Assembly (NCBI RefSeq): GCF_002251085.2
Contig: NZ_NOJZ02000009.1
Span: 33,086 to 97,085 of the forward strand
Direction: 5' to 3'
Length of the DNA stretch: 64,000 bases
From: Romboutsia maritimum
GTDB lineage: Bacteria > Bacillota > Clostridia > Peptostreptococcales > Peptostreptococcaceae
Shown here: piece by piece, positions 16,086 through 26,071 of the stretch
Layout of the letters: the number at the start of each line of letters is the position of its first letter
How positions within the stretch are numbered: position 1 is the stretch's first letter
Notes under the pieces: model-generated
What the model was told of the DNA's origin: nothing
What the model saw: only the letters and a program-made list of their open reading frames with translations
Databases searched by the model: none
Program-made: the position numbers and the translations under genes

Positions 16086-17066
16086 TTATTTTGATACTTC
16101 ATTAGCATCATCAGCTGCCCATTCATAATATGACGAATCATAATTTCTAATATTTTTAAATCCTGCATCTTTAAGAATTAAAGCCATATGAGCAGATCTT
16201 ATTCCAGCTGTACAATATGTAACTATTTTATCTGTTTTTTCTATATTATTTTCTTTCATCATTAATTCTATCTCTTTAGTAGATTTTATTGTTCCATCTC
16301 CATTATATAGCATATTAAATGGTATATTTATAGAGTTAGGTATATGACCACCTCTTTTTTCTCCAAATTTAGTAGCACCATCATATTCATCTTTTTCTCT
16401 AGTATCTATTATTTTAACTTCACTTATTTCTTTCTTTAGGTCATCTGTAGTTATGTTCATTTCATTATTTATTTTTTCTATTTCTATATTTCCTTTTACT
16501 ACTTCATTGTTATCTTTTGTTGTTTCCTTATTCTCAGAACTCCATAAATCAAATCCACCGTTTAACATTCTTGCCTTTATTCCTGCATTTTGTAAACACC
16601 AAACTATTCTTCCATCTTCTCCCCATCCATTTTTGTTAGCATATACTATAACTTCACTATTCTCATTTATTCCAACTTCTTTAAGCACTTTTGTTAACCC
16701 TTGTTTGTCTAATAATGTTCCCCAATCTTTATCTCCTGCTTTTCCTTGCATTTTAGCTAAACTTTGCCATGCTACATTTTTAGCTCCTGGTATATGTGAT
16801 TTTTTATAATCATCCTCGCTTCTTCCATCTATTATTACTAACTTCTTATTATCTTTAATATTTTTTTCTAACCAACTTATACTTGTAAAATACTCTGTAT
16901 TATCACTTGTATAATCATCTTTTGTTGTACTATCTAATGTCTGTTCACTCTTAGTTGCATTTTTCGCTGAATTTGTATTTTTATCATTCATAGAACAGCC
17001 TGCAAATATACTACTGACCATTATCATCGATAATATTACTGATATTTTTTTGTTTATTATTTTCAT
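16086..17066 (-). CDS. Tandem-rhodanese lipoprotein (thiosulfate sulfurtransferase family)
   Basis: A 326-residue secreted lipoprotein with lipobox FAGC (C24), a Ser/Thr/Asn-rich linker to about 55, and two rhodanese domains. Domain 1 (about 60-175) lacks the catalytic cysteine: the active-site loop reads YANKNGWGEDGR. Domain 2 (about 205-320) has it, C285 in YCTAGIRS. An inactive-plus-active pair is the classical thiosulfate/3-mercaptopyruvate sulfurtransferase layout. E. coli YnjE is a secreted multidomain relative encoded beside TVP38-type genes. Here it is first in an operon with TVP38 copy 1. It should act outside the membrane on a sulfur donor that is not known. Confidence 0.87.
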   Translation of the reverse strand: MKIINKKISVILSMIMVSSIFAGCSMNDKNTNSAKNATKSEQTLDSTTKDDYTSDNTEYFTSISWLEKNIKDNKKLVIIDGRSEDDYKKSHIPGAKNVAWQSLAKMQGKAGDKDWGTLLDKQGLTKVLKEVGINENSEVIVYANKNGWGEDGRIVWCLQNAGIKARMLNGGFDLWSSENKETTKDNNEVVKGNIEIEKINNEMNITTDDLKKEISEVKIIDTREKDEYDGATKFGEKRGGHIPNSINIPFNMLYNGDGTIKSTKEIELMMKENNIEKTDKIVTYCTAGIRSAHMALILKDAGFKNIRNYDSSYYEWAADDANEVSK

Positions 17067-17407
17067 TTTTATCCTCCATAATTTTAATTACTTTGTTTCA
17101 ATATGATTTTTTAATACTACAATATGTATAAAATACATCTTAAATATTCAAATATAATTTATAAAATTAACAATTTTTATCTTCGTAAATATTTTAACAT
17201 ATTGAAGGTTGTAAATTTTAATTAAATCAATCATATTTTTTTATAATTAACTATTTATATATAGCTTTTTTCTATAATTATTTAATCTAACATCAATAAC
17301 ATTTTTAAAATCATATTACTCAATTTTTTGTTATAAGTCAAAAAAGAGTAGATTTTTCATAATTGAAATCTACTCTTTTTTTGATTTATTTTAAATAATT
17401 TTAGTAT
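17067..17407. other. 341-bp gene-free region between metK and the rhodanese gene
   Basis: It contains the metK terminator at 17341-17380. The remaining AT-rich part, about 17067-17335, should hold the promoter of the rhodanese-TVP38 operon. No clear -35/-10 pair or structured leader stands out, and I see no coding frame. Confidence 0.5.
17341..17380. terminator. Terminator of the spe-metK operon
   Basis: A perfect 15-bp stem AAAAAGAGTAGATTT (17341-17355) with 17366-17380 and a 10-nt loop, 28 bp past the metK stop codon. The flanks are A- and T-rich on both sides. Confidence 0.88.
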
Positions 17408-18607
17408 TTATTTTTTAAATGCTTCTTCTTTTAAAATATCTGCTTTATCCGTTTTTTCCCAAGGTAAATCTAATTCAATTCTTCCAAAGTGACCGTAAGC
17501 TGCTATATTTTTATACATTGGTTTTCTTAAATCTAAATCTCTTATTATTGCTCCTGGTCTTAAATCAAAATGCTTGTTTATAAGTTCTACTAATAATTCA
17601 TCTTTAACTTTACCTGTTCCAAAAGTATCTACAAATATAGATAATGGTTTAGCAACACCTATTGCATATGCAAGTTCTATTTCACATTTGTCTGCAAGTC
17701 CTGCTGCTACTATATTTTTTGCAACATATCTAGCTGCATATGCTGCTGATCTATCAACCTTTGTAGGGTCTTTTCCTGAGAATGCTCCTCCTCCATGTCT
17801 AGAGTATCCTCCATAAGTATCTATTATAATTTTTCTTCCTGTAAGACCTGTATCACCTTGAGGCCCACCTATTACAAATCTTCCTGTTGGATTTATATAA
17901 ATTTTTGTTTCTTCATCTAGTAAATTAGATGGTATAACTTCTTTTATAACCTTTTCTATTAAATCTGTTCTAATTGTTTCATTATCTACATCTTCACTAT
18001 GTTGTGTAGATATAAGTACTGTGTGAACCCTTTTAGGAATATTTCCATCATATTCAACAGTAACTTGTGTTTTTCCATCTGGTCTTAAATATCCTAAAGT
18101 TTCATTTTTTCTAACTTCTGTTAACTTTCTAGCTAATTTATGAGCTAAAGATATAGGTAGTGGCATTAATTCTTCTGTTTCGTTACATGCAAAACCAAAC
18201 ATTATACCTTGGTCTCCTGCTCCAACTTTTTCTATTTCATCTTCTGTTTGCTCACCAATTTTATTTTCTAATGCTTCATCTACACCCATAGCTATATCAC
18301 CTGATTGCTCATCTATTGATGTTATAACTCCACAAGTATCACAATCAAATCCATATTTAGCTCTATCGTATCCAATTTCCCTAACTGTATCTCTAACTAT
18401 TTTTGGTATATCTACATAAGCTTTTGTACTTATCTCACCTGCAACAAGAACAAGACCTGTTGTAACTGTAGTTTCACATGCTACTCTTGATAAAGGATCT
18501 TTTTCTAATAATGAATCTAATATAGCATCTGATATTTGGTCACATATTTTATCTGGATGACCTTCTGTAACTGATTCCGAAGTAAATAAATGTCTAGCCA
18601 TTTTCAT
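17408..18607 (-). CDS. metK: S-adenosylmethionine synthetase
   Basis: Makes SAM from methionine and ATP. At 399 residues it is typical length. Family signatures are [13 protein letters not shown] near the N-terminus, the ATP-binding [10 protein letters not shown] at about 128-137, and [19 protein letters not shown] at about 276-294. The first of two in-frame ATG codons lies at good distance from AAAGGTG and is preferred; the shorter form would start two codons later. It is the last gene of the polyamine operon, 22 bp after speB. This links SAM supply to SpeD, which consumes SAM. I see no SAM riboswitch in front of it. Confidence 0.97.
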   Translation of the reverse strand: MKMARHLFTSESVTEGHPDKICDQISDAILDSLLEKDPLSRVACETTVTTGLVLVAGEISTKAYVDIPKIVRDTVREIGYDRAKYGFDCDTCGVITSIDEQSGDIAMGVDEALENKIGEQTEDEIEKVGAGDQGIMFGFACNETEELMPLPISLAHKLARKLTEVRKNETLGYLRPDGKTQVTVEYDGNIPKRVHTVLISTQHSEDVDNETIRTDLIEKVIKEVIPSNLLDEETKIYINPTGRFVIGGPQGDTGLTGRKIIIDTYGGYSRHGGGAFSGKDPTKVDRSAAYAARYVAKNIVAAGLADKCEIELAYAIGVAKPLSIFVDTFGTGKVKDELLVELINKHFDLRPGAIIRDLDLRKPMYKNIAAYGHFGRIELDLPWEKTDKADILKEEAFKK

Positions 18608-18629
18608 TTCACCTTTCTTTTTTTGATTT

Positions 18630-19526
18630 TTATATTAATTTTCCTTTTTCTACATTGTCTGATGTTACTAAAGATAATTCTCTAAGAATTTTGCAAGCTG
18701 TTACGGTAGAAATATTAGCATTATCATAGTCTGGACTTAATTCCACAATATCACATCCTACTATTTCCACATTAGAATTCTTAAGTATTCTAAAAACATT
18801 TTCGAATTCTTTATATGTAACTCCTCCCGGTTCTGGAGTTCCTGTTCCTGGGAATATAGACGGATCAAGTACATCTAAATCTATAGTTAAATAAATTTTC
18901 TTACCATCTAATTTTGATATAATTTTTTCAAAAGTAATTATATTACTAACTTCCATATACGTATGTTTTTCTTTTAATGCAAAATTAAATTCTTCTTTAG
19001 TTCCTGATCTTATACCAAATTGAAAAATCCTATTGTCTCCTATAATGTCCCAAATTCTTTTTATAACAGTTGCATGAGAATTTTCGTTATTATTATACTC
19101 TTGTCTTAAATCCGTATGTGCATCAAAATGAATTACATAAATATCATTAAATTTTTCATAGACTGCTTTAAAAGCTGGTAATGTAACTAAATGTTCTCCA
19201 CCTATCATAAATGGTATCTTATTATCATTTACAATCTCTTTTGTAGCATCATATATTTCATTTAATACTTTTTCAGTATTTCCTATACTTAAGTCTAAAT
19301 CGCCTATATCACATACTTTATAATCTTCTAAATCTAATTCAAGAAGCGGACTATAAGTCTCAAGTCCATAAAATTCCCTTCTCATTGAAGTACTAGCAAA
19401 CCTAGTTCCTGGTCTATTTGAAGTCGTTCCATCAAATCCAACACCAAATACTATTACATTTGATTCTTCATATGAATTTTCCATTTCCATAAATGTATTT
19501 AAATGAAAAAATTTATTCATTTGCAT
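18630..19526 (-). CDS. speB: Agmatinase (ureohydrolase family)
   Basis: Hydrolyses agmatine to putrescine and urea using two Mn ions. The metal-site motifs are GGEH (109-112), HFDAHTDLR (133-141, with D135 and H137) and [10 protein letters not shown] (214-223). At 298 residues it matches agmatinases rather than arginases, and its position beside arginine decarboxylase and spermidine synthase supports that. Its start overlaps the end of speE by 14 bp, and the ribosome binding site AAGGAG lies inside speE, indicating translational coupling. Confidence 0.95.
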   Translation of the reverse strand: MQMNKFFHLNTFMEMENSYEESNVIVFGVGFDGTTSNRPGTRFASTSMRREFYGLETYSPLLELDLEDYKVCDIGDLDLSIGNTEKVLNEIYDATKEIVNDNKIPFMIGGEHLVTLPAFKAVYEKFNDIYVIHFDAHTDLRQEYNNNENSHATVIKRIWDIIGDNRIFQFGIRSGTKEEFNFALKEKHTYMEVSNIITFEKIISKLDGKKIYLTIDLDVLDPSIFPGTGTPEPGGVTYKEFENVFRILKNSNVEIVGCDIVELSPDYDNANISTVTACKILRELSLVTSDNVEKGKLI

Positions 19527-20367
19527 TTAACATCTCCTTAACATATTGAGGCAACATAAATGCTCCAAAGTGAATATCACTATTATAATATTTTGTCTTT
19601 AATTTTAAATCTTCCCATTTTTCTCTGTTTTGATCTTTTACTGGATCAAATTTTTTAGATGCAAATCCAAATAACCAATGTCCTGACGGATAAGTTGGAA
19701 TATGAGCTTGATAAACTTTAGCTATAGGGAATAAATTATTTATTTTATCATATGCTCTTTTCATTTCTTTAGCATTAAAGTCAAAATATGGACTTTCATT
19801 TTGATTTACAAGTATACCTTCATCTGTTAAAATTCTATAGCAATCATTATAGAAATCTACAGAAAACAATCCTTCTCCTGGTCCTATTGGGTCTGTAGAA
19901 TCAACTATTATTAAATCATAAGATTTATCTTTAGAATTTTTAACAAACTCAACTCCATCTTCAAAGTATAGATTTACCCTTTTATCTGATAACTTACACG
20001 CACATATATCTATATATTCTTTTGATACATCTACTACCATTTTATCTATTTCAACCATATCTATCTTTTCAATTTGAGGATAACGACTTAATTCTCTCAC
20101 AGTTCCACCATCGCCACCGCCTATAACTAACACATTTTTCACATTCATATTAGTAGCCATTGGAACATGAACAATCATATCATGATATATAAATTCATCT
20201 TTTTCTGTAACCATCATAAGACCATCTAATGTAAGAAATTTTCCAAACTCTTTACTTTCAAAAACATCAACTTTTTGAAAATCTGATTTTCCACTAAATA
20301 ATTGCTTTTCTACTTTTATTGAAAAACGTACATTATCAGTCCACTCTTCTGTATACCAAAATTCCAT
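19513..20367 (-). CDS. speE: Spermidine synthase (putrescine aminopropyltransferase)
   Basis: Transfers the aminopropyl group from decarboxylated SAM to putrescine. The N-terminal beta region is followed by the Rossmann glycine motif VIGGGDGGTVREL (81-93), and the family's DSTDPIGPGEGLF and PTYPSGHW segments are present. At 284 residues it is typical length. A GGAGAT ribosome binding site precedes the ATG. It lies 132 bp after speD, the longest internal gap of the operon, and overlaps speB. Confidence 0.96.
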   Translation of the reverse strand: MEFWYTEEWTDNVRFSIKVEKQLFSGKSDFQKVDVFESKEFGKFLTLDGLMMVTEKDEFIYHDMIVHVPMATNMNVKNVLVIGGGDGGTVRELSRYPQIEKIDMVEIDKMVVDVSKEYIDICACKLSDKRVNLYFEDGVEFVKNSKDKSYDLIIVDSTDPIGPGEGLFSVDFYNDCYRILTDEGILVNQNESPYFDFNAKEMKRAYDKINNLFPIAKVYQAHIPTYPSGHWLFGFASKKFDPVKDQNREKWEDLKLKTKYYNSDIHFGAFMLPQYVKEMLNANE

Positions 20368-20499
20368 ATTTATATCTCCTTATCTATTGATTTTTCAATA
20401 TTTATTTTAATTGCTAATTTGCATATTTTGTATTTATATGGTAAAATATTAGTTCGATTTTATATTTTTATTTTATATTTATATTTAGGTATTTATTAC

Positions 20500-20913
20500 T
20501 TATATATCTTCTGGTTTATGTGTAATAGTACCTAAATCTTTTTTTGCATGTTTTCTTATTTTAGCTGTTAATCCTCTTGGAATTTCCATTGATTCACTTC
20601 TTTCAGATTTTAATAATTCCTCTAATAATTCAAAACTTTTCCATGGATCTATATCTCCACAAGTAAAGAAGTCTACAGCTGCATATCCATATTCCGGCCA
20701 TGTGTGTATAGTTAAATGAGATTCTGCTATTATAACAGCACCCGAAACCCCCCATGGATTAAAATGATGAAAAACTGAATCGACTATTGTTGCTTTAGCG
20801 TTTAATGCTGCTTTATTCATATATTTTTCTATAGTGTCTGGATTTCTAAGTATTTCTTCATCACAGTTATAATATTCTACTAATATGTGACGACCTAATG
20901 TCTCCAATTTCAT
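20500..20913 (-). CDS. speD: S-adenosylmethionine decarboxylase proenzyme
   Basis: A bacterial class Ib SAM decarboxylase that cleaves itself before a Ser to form the pyruvoyl cofactor. The cleavage motif [12 protein letters not shown] has the reactive Ser at about 65 of the chosen protein, followed by the conserved VDFFTCGD. A longer form could start at GTG 20922, but that codon touches the AAGGAG ribosome binding site. The ATG at 20913 is 10 nt downstream and gives the usual [10 protein letters not shown]-terminus (137 residues). It follows speA by about 35 bp. Confidence 0.95.
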   Translation of the reverse strand: MKLETLGRHILVEYYNCDEEILRNPDTIEKYMNKAALNAKATIVDSVFHHFNPWGVSGAVIIAESHLTIHTWPEYGYAAVDFFTCGDIDPWKSFELLEELLKSERSESMEIPRGLTAKIRKHAKKDLGTITHKPEDI

Positions 20914-20947
20914 ATTAATCACGCTCCTTATTTTTTACATTTTCATC

Positions 20948-22432
20948 TTATTTAATCACAAGTACTGTTTCTAATTTTTTGTCTTTCATATCTGTTAAAT
21001 AAGCATTATTTTCCTTTAATAACTCTATATATTCTATAATTTCCTGTGTTATTAACTCTCCTGGTGCTACTATTGGTATTCCTGGTGGATATGCCATTAT
21101 AGACTCTGCACAAATCCTATTTACACATTTTTTTATATCTATACTTTCTTTAGCCGAATAAAATGCTTCACGTGGATTTAATTTTGTTATAGGATTTATT
21201 TGTTTTATATCTATTTGTTTAAATAACTCCTCTTTACTTTGCATACTAGCTATTATTTCTATAGATTTTATTAAATTATCTATATTCTTTTTAGTTGTTC
21301 CTATTGATACTAAAACTAAAATGTTATATAAATCTCCTAGTTCTGCTTGAACAGAAAAATTTTTGTATAATAAGTCATACACTTCAAATCCTGTACGGTT
21401 AAGGCCTTTAACATTTATACAAAGTTTAGTTTCATCTATAAATTTAACACCATCTTTTTCTATCAACTCCGTTGATAGAACTTTTATTCCTTTTATTTTG
21501 TTTAATCTATCTTTTGCATATTTTGCTAAACTTAATGCCTGAGACAATTGTTGTTCTCCATTTAAAATTAAATTTGCTCTAGCTCCATCTATACTTGCCA
21601 TTAATAAATAAGATGCTGATGTTGATTGAAGCATATTTATAGATTGTAATACTTTTTTGTAATCTATACTTTTTTTATTAATAAGTAATGCTGAGGCTTG
21701 TGTCAAAGCTCCTCCTGTTTTATGAATACTAACTGCTGACATATCAGCTCCCATTTCCATACTTGATGGAGGTAATTCTTTATGAAATTTAAAATGTGCT
21801 CCATGAGCTTCGTCCACTAAAACTAATATATCTTTTTCATGACAAATATTTATTATTTCTTTTAAATCAGTGCATGCACCATAATAAGTTGGATTTAACA
21901 CAAATATAGCTTTTAAATCTTCTTCTTTGTCTATAATATCTTTTACTTTTTGGGGACTAATATTCAAACTAATACCTAAATAATCATCAAATTCTGGTTG
22001 AATAAATACAGGTATTCCTCCTGTTAATATAAGTGCATTAATTACTGATTTGTGTATATTTCTAGGAATTAATACTTTATCTCCAGGATTTATAGTACTT
22101 AAAATCATTGCATGTATGGCTTGTGTTGTTCCATTAGTTATAAAAAATGCTTCATCTGCTTTGTATGCATCTGCTAATAATTTTTGAGCTTCTTTTATAA
22201 CCCCGTTTGGATTTGCTACATTGTCCATAATAGGAGATGAATTTATATCCATTCTCATAATATGTTCTCCAAAGTATTGATTTAAGATTTTCACTCCTTG
22301 ATCTTTTACATGACCAGGAACATCAAAACAATCTATATCTCTTTCAGAGTATGATTTTAAAGAATTTAATAATGGAATTTCATCTATATTAACACTAACC
22401 AAGTTTTTAAATTCATTACTTATAGTAGTCAA
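20948..22432 (-). CDS. speA: Arginine decarboxylase (Orn/Lys/Arg decarboxylase family, short fold-I type)
   Basis: A PLP-dependent decarboxylase of 494 residues, the short form typical of Firmicutes SpeA (B. subtilis type). The PLP lysine is K238 in SIHKTGG, with DEAHGAH at 207-213 providing the cofactor-binding Asp and His. The C-terminal domain has the family's YPPGIPIVAPGE segment. Lysine or ornithine decarboxylase activity is possible from the family alone, but the following agmatinase gene strongly argues for arginine to agmatine. It is first in the operon speA-speD-speE-speB-metK, with a promoter at 22540-22568. Confidence 0.92.
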   Translation of the reverse strand: MTTISNEFKNLVSVNIDEIPLLNSLKSYSERDIDCFDVPGHVKDQGVKILNQYFGEHIMRMDINSSPIMDNVANPNGVIKEAQKLLADAYKADEAFFITNGTTQAIHAMILSTINPGDKVLIPRNIHKSVINALILTGGIPVFIQPEFDDYLGISLNISPQKVKDIIDKEEDLKAIFVLNPTYYGACTDLKEIINICHEKDILVLVDEAHGAHFKFHKELPPSSMEMGADMSAVSIHKTGGALTQASALLINKKSIDYKKVLQSINMLQSTSASYLLMASIDGARANLILNGEQQLSQALSLAKYAKDRLNKIKGIKVLSTELIEKDGVKFIDETKLCINVKGLNRTGFEVYDLLYKNFSVQAELGDLYNILVLVSIGTTKKNIDNLIKSIEIIASMQSKEELFKQIDIKQINPITKLNPREAFYSAKESIDIKKCVNRICAESIMAYPPGIPIVAPGELITQEIIEYIELLKENNAYLTDMKDKKLETVLVIK

Positions 22433-22539
22433 TTCATTACCTCCTTTTCATATTATTCTTAAGTTTTCTTACTATTAAATACTTATTTAAATTAATATTT
22501 ATAACTTTTAAATTTACTTTTATTAAACTCACTCAGTCT

Positions 22540-22568
22540 ATTATATTAAGATTTTATTTTTTTTTCAA
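22540..22568 (-). promoter_or_regulatory. Promoter of the spe-metK operon
   Basis: Minus-strand TTGAAA (22568-22563), a 17-nt spacer including an A tract, then a perfect TATAAT (22545-22540). The predicted start is near 22533, 100 nt before the speA ATG. Confidence 0.6.
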
Positions 22569-22825
22569 CCATTTTTTTTATTTTCTTTTATTTTCTAATA
22601 CAAGTATTTTCAACTAGAAATAGTATAACCTTTTTTTCATGTTTATATTATTTTTTTTAAAGTTTAGTATAACTAATCTTTTTAAAAATATCAATTTTTA
22701 ATTTTTAGCATTTTATTTATAATTTTCAATGTTTTTCCAATAATTCCAGTTTAATATTTGAAAATTAAAAGTATACTTTAATTAAACTTTTCTTGTAAAT
22801 TCAAAATTACAATTTCACAAAAAAC

Positions 22826-22871
22826 AAAAAAGGTTTAGAAGTTATTTTCCAATAACTTCTAAACCTTTTTT
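22826..22871. terminator. Terminator of the first symporter gene
   Basis: A perfect 21-bp stem (22826-22846 with 22851-22871) with a 4-nt loop TTCC, immediately past the symporter stop codon on the minus strand. Confidence 0.9.
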
Positions 22872-22879
22872 TAATCTAA

Positions 22880-24157
22880 TTAACCTTGAACTAAATTTCC
22901 TTCTAAACTTGAATTATATTGATCTAAATCTAAATCATTTTCACACTTCGCTATTATAAGAGTACAAACATTATCTCCCATAACATTTACAGTTGTTCTA
23001 AACATATCTATTATTCTTTCAACTCCCATTATAAGACCTATACCTTCTAATGGTAGACCTACTGATTGTAATACCATTGATAACATTATCATACCCACTC
23101 CAGGAACTCCCGCTGTTCCAATTGAAGCTAATGTCGCTGTAAGCACTATTGTCATCATATCATTTATTCCTAAATCTATCCCGTATATTTGAGCTATAAA
23201 TAAAGCTGCTACCCCTTGCATTATAGCTGTTCCATCCATATTTATAGTTGCACCCATTGGTATTGTAAATGATCTCGTACTTTTACCTACACCTAATTCC
23301 TCCATTATTTCTAAACTAGCTGGAACAGATGCATTACTAGAAGCTGTAGAAAATGTAATTGCTGCTACTCTAGTAAATTTCTTAATAAAAGGTGCTATAC
23401 TTTGCTTTGTTAATAATTTAAATAATCCTCCATATACAACTGATATATGAACCAACATACCTAATAAAACTACTCCTACATATTTTAATAGTGCGAATAT
23501 AGCTTCTGTACCAGTTGTTGCAAATGTTGTAGAAACTAATGCAAATACACCATATGGAGCAAATAACATAATTATATTTACCATTTTCATACATATTTCA
23601 TTTAAACTTTCAAATATATTTCTAACTATATCTGCTTTTTGTCCAATCATACTCATTGCAATTCCTATAAGTACTGCAAAGAAAATAACTTGTAACATTT
23701 CACCACTAGCAAGTGATTGTATAGGGTTTGAAGGTATTATATTAAGTATTATTTCTACTATAGACTTCGACTCTCCAATAGCAACTTTACCCGTAACCAT
23801 ACTACTCATATCTAGTCCCATACCTGGTTTTAGTAATATTCCTAATGCTAAGGATGTAATTATTGCTATAGCTGTAGTCCCTAAATAGAATAACATTGTT
23901 TTTCCACCAATTCTTCCTAGTTTGTTTATGTCCCCCATAGAAGACGTTCCACATACTAATGAAACAAATACAAGAGGAACAACCATCATTTTAATTGCTG
24001 ATGTAAATCCTGTTCCTAATACTTTTAATACTCCATCTAGTATTATAGTATTTTTTATATATCCATCAGGAATTGATTTTAATATCAATCCAAATATGAA
24101 TCCTAGTAATAATCCCGTTAAAATTTTCGTTGTTAATGTCGTTTTTTTCTTCATCAT
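22880..24157 (-). CDS. Dicarboxylate/amino acid:cation symporter (DAACS/GltP-type), copy 1
   Basis: A 425-residue sodium- or proton-coupled glutamate/aspartate/dicarboxylate transporter. Family hallmarks are the serine-rich hairpin STASSNASVPASLE (about 278-291), the NMDGTAIMQG motif in helix 7 (about 309-318), a second re-entrant loop near GTAGVPGVGM, and the helix-8 MGDNVCTLIIAK segment. At least eight membrane helices. The TASSNASVP form is typical of glutamate/aspartate or C4-dicarboxylate carriers; the substrate is not resolved further. It is a single gene, followed by a strong terminator. Confidence 0.92.
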   Translation of the reverse strand: MMKKKTTLTTKILTGLLLGFIFGLILKSIPDGYIKNTIILDGVLKVLGTGFTSAIKMMVVPLVFVSLVCGTSSMGDINKLGRIGGKTMLFYLGTTAIAIITSLALGILLKPGMGLDMSSMVTGKVAIGESKSIVEIILNIIPSNPIQSLASGEMLQVIFFAVLIGIAMSMIGQKADIVRNIFESLNEICMKMVNIIMLFAPYGVFALVSTTFATTGTEAIFALLKYVGVVLLGMLVHISVVYGGLFKLLTKQSIAPFIKKFTRVAAITFSTASSNASVPASLEIMEELGVGKSTRSFTIPMGATINMDGTAIMQGVAALFIAQIYGIDLGINDMMTIVLTATLASIGTAGVPGVGMIMLSMVLQSVGLPLEGIGLIMGVERIIDMFRTTVNVMGDNVCTLIIAKCENDLDLDQYNSSLEGNLVQG

Positions 24158-24498
24158 AGTTCCTCCTTATTCGAACTTTTTTTTTGCTTATATTTTATAT
24201 TATACACTATTTTATTTATATGTACATAAAAAAATTAACTTTGCACCTTTTACTTTAGTCTTTTTGTTTATCTTTTTATGCATTATAGTCGTTTTACTTT
24301 ATTTTATAAAGCTTATTAATTTTACACACACGTATTCCATATTAATACCTTAAAAATTTGTTATTTATGAAGTTTTTCCTATTTAAATATTAAGCGAGGA
24401 TGTAATTAGATTTATTTTTACATAAATATATCTACATCCTCGCTTAATATGTTTTTGTACTCTAAAATTATTATATACTAAGATTTATATCTTACTAA
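24158..24498. other. 341-bp gene-free region between ssb and the symporter gene
   Basis: The only clear structure is the long inverted repeat at 24389-24448. The rest is AT-rich and should contain the symporter promoter, which I cannot place with confidence. No coding frame on either strand looks real. Confidence 0.5.
24389..24448. repeat. Long inverted repeat (16-bp stem) downstream of ssb
   Basis: ATTAAGCGAGGATGTA (24389-24404) is perfectly complementary to 24433-24448, with a 28-nt AT-rich loop that can itself fold partly. Neither side has a long T run: the plus-strand side has a five-T tract 3 nt after the stem. It may be a weak terminator of ssb or an RNA-stabilising hairpin. Confidence 0.6.
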
Positions 24499-24900
24499 TT
24501 AAAAAGGAATTTCATCCTCTAATTCTTCAAATACTTCTGTAGCATTATAATGTTTATTTTCTTTATTTGTATCTGAAGTATATTTAGAATCTAAAAAATT
24601 AAAATTATATGCTCTAACCTTAGTGAAAATTTTATTTTCTCCGTTGATTGTTTGATAATTATCCACTAATAAACTTCCCTCTACACCTATTCTTTTTCCT
24701 TTTGTTACATATTTGCTGCAAATTTCAGCTTTCTTTCCCCACATTTCTATTTTTATAAAATCAGTCTTCTTCACTCCATCTTTATCTTTATATCGTCTAT
24801 CTACTGCCATAGTGAATTCTGTGACTGAACTTTGCGAGTTACCTACATACTTTAACTCTGGATCTTTAGTTAATCTTCCTACTAAAATAACATTATTCAT
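24499..24900 (-). CDS. ssb: Single-stranded DNA-binding protein
   Basis: A 133-residue SSB with an N-terminal OB fold (MNNVILVGRLTKDPELKY through about 105) and the acidic partner-binding tip EDEIPF at the C-terminus. The linker is short. A GTG three codons upstream is part of the AAAGGGTG ribosome binding site, so the ATG at 24900 is taken as the start. It is not between rpsF and rpsR, so this is probably a second, accessory SSB rather than the replication copy. Confidence 0.9.
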   Translation of the reverse strand: MNNVILVGRLTKDPELKYVGNSQSSVTEFTMAVDRRYKDKDGVKKTDFIKIEMWGKKAEICSKYVTKGKRIGVEGSLLVDNYQTINGENKIFTKVRAYNFNFLDSKYTSDTNKENKHYNATEVFEELEDEIPF

Positions 24901-25009
24901 ATAAATCACCCTTTATATTTATATTTTAATAAAAGTCTAACCAAACATTAGTTCTTATATACATATATTCATAAAATATTATAAAAAACTTTAATTACTA
25001 TTTTTTCAT

Positions 25010-25044
25010 AAAAATAAGACTACTTTAAAAGCAGTCTTATTTTT
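25010..25044. terminator. Terminator of the nfeD-SPFH operon
   Basis: A 12-bp stem AAAAATAAGACT (25010-25021) with 25033-25044. T-rich on the far side in either direction. Confidence 0.75.
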
Positions 25045-25050
25045 ATTTTT

Positions 25051-26043
25051 TTATTTTTTATCATCACTTAAAACTTCTTTTATCCCTTTAAAAGTCCCTA
25101 GCAAATTAACTGTATCAGATGGTAATACCAATTTAGTTGCATTTCCTTGTGCCATTTTTTCTAAAGCTTCCATAGATTTTAATGCTAACATATTTTCATC
25201 AATATTAGATTCTTTCATTGCAGTAAATACTTCTCTAAGACCTTGTGCCGTAGCCCTTTGAACTTTTACTATAACTTGTGCCTCTCCTTCTGCTTTAGCT
25301 ATAGCTATTTGTTTAATTGATTCAGCTTCACCTTGTGATCTTAATATTGCTGCTTCTTTTTCTCCTTCTGCTTCACGAACCATAGCTTCTTTTTTAGCTT
25401 CAGCTCTTAATATTGAAGCTTGTTTTTCCCCTTCTGCTTGTAAAATCGCAGATGCTTTATTTCCCTCTGCCTGTAATATAGATTCTCTTCTTTCTCTTTC
25501 TGCTCTCATCTGCTTTTCCATAGCAACTTGAATATCATGAGGTGGCATTATATTCTTTAATTCTACTCTATTTATTTTTATACCCCACTTGTCTGTTGCT
25601 TCATCTAGTATAGATCTCATCTTCGTATTTATTACATCTCTAGATGTTAATGTTTCATCTAAATCTAATTCCCCTATAATATTTCTTAAAGTTGTTGCTG
25701 TTAAGTTTTCTATTGCTGTAATTGGATTAGCGATTTCAAACACATATCTAACAGGATCTGTAATTCTATAATATACAACCGTATCAATTTGCATAGTAAC
25801 ATTATCCTTTGTTATAACTGGTTGTGGAGGAAAATCAACTACATTTTCTCTTAAATCAATCATATATCTCATAGTATCAATAAATGGAACTAATACATTA
25901 ACTCCTGTTTCTGCAACTTTATGAAACTTTCCTAGCCTCATTATAATGCCTACTTTAGATTGCTTTACCACTCTTACGCAACTTAATCCTATAGCTACTG
26001 CCGCTATGATTAAAACTAATAATCCTATAAAAGTAAATCCCAT
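25051..26043 (-). CDS. SPFH/band 7 (stomatin-like, paraslipin) membrane scaffold protein
   Basis: A 330-residue protein with one N-terminal membrane helix (about 3-23). A band 7 domain follows (about 25-180; the PFIDTMRYMIDLRE and NVTMQIDTVVYYRI segments are typical). A long coiled-coil region of about 185-270 is built from Ala/Glu-rich repeats such as ILQAEGEKQASILRAEAKKE. Such proteins form oligomeric lipid-microdomain scaffolds. It sits 28 bp downstream of an NfeD gene, the classic partner arrangement. It matches the short stomatin/QmcA type rather than flotillin FloT. Confidence 0.92.
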   Translation of the reverse strand: MGFTFIGLLVLIIAAVAIGLSCVRVVKQSKVGIIMRLGKFHKVAETGVNVLVPFIDTMRYMIDLRENVVDFPPQPVITKDNVTMQIDTVVYYRITDPVRYVFEIANPITAIENLTATTLRNIIGELDLDETLTSRDVINTKMRSILDEATDKWGIKINRVELKNIMPPHDIQVAMEKQMRAERERRESILQAEGNKASAILQAEGEKQASILRAEAKKEAMVREAEGEKEAAILRSQGEAESIKQIAIAKAEGEAQVIVKVQRATAQGLREVFTAMKESNIDENMLALKSMEALEKMAQGNATKLVLPSDTVNLLGTFKGIKEVLSDDKK

Positions 26044-26071
26044 AAAACTTATTTCTCCTTTATTTTAAATT

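Larger units (their letters stand above)
22433..22879. other. 447-bp gene-free region: speA leader/promoter plus symporter terminator
   Basis: It contains the speA promoter (22540-22568) with about 100 nt of leader, and at the other end the symporter terminator (22826-22871). About 250 nt between them (22570-22825) are T/A-rich without recognised signals. No riboswitch fold is apparent. Confidence 0.55.

Noticed and set aside
18608..18629. SAM riboswitch before metK
   Set aside because: The speB-metK gap is only 22 bp and the operon leader before speA lacks the SAM-I core.
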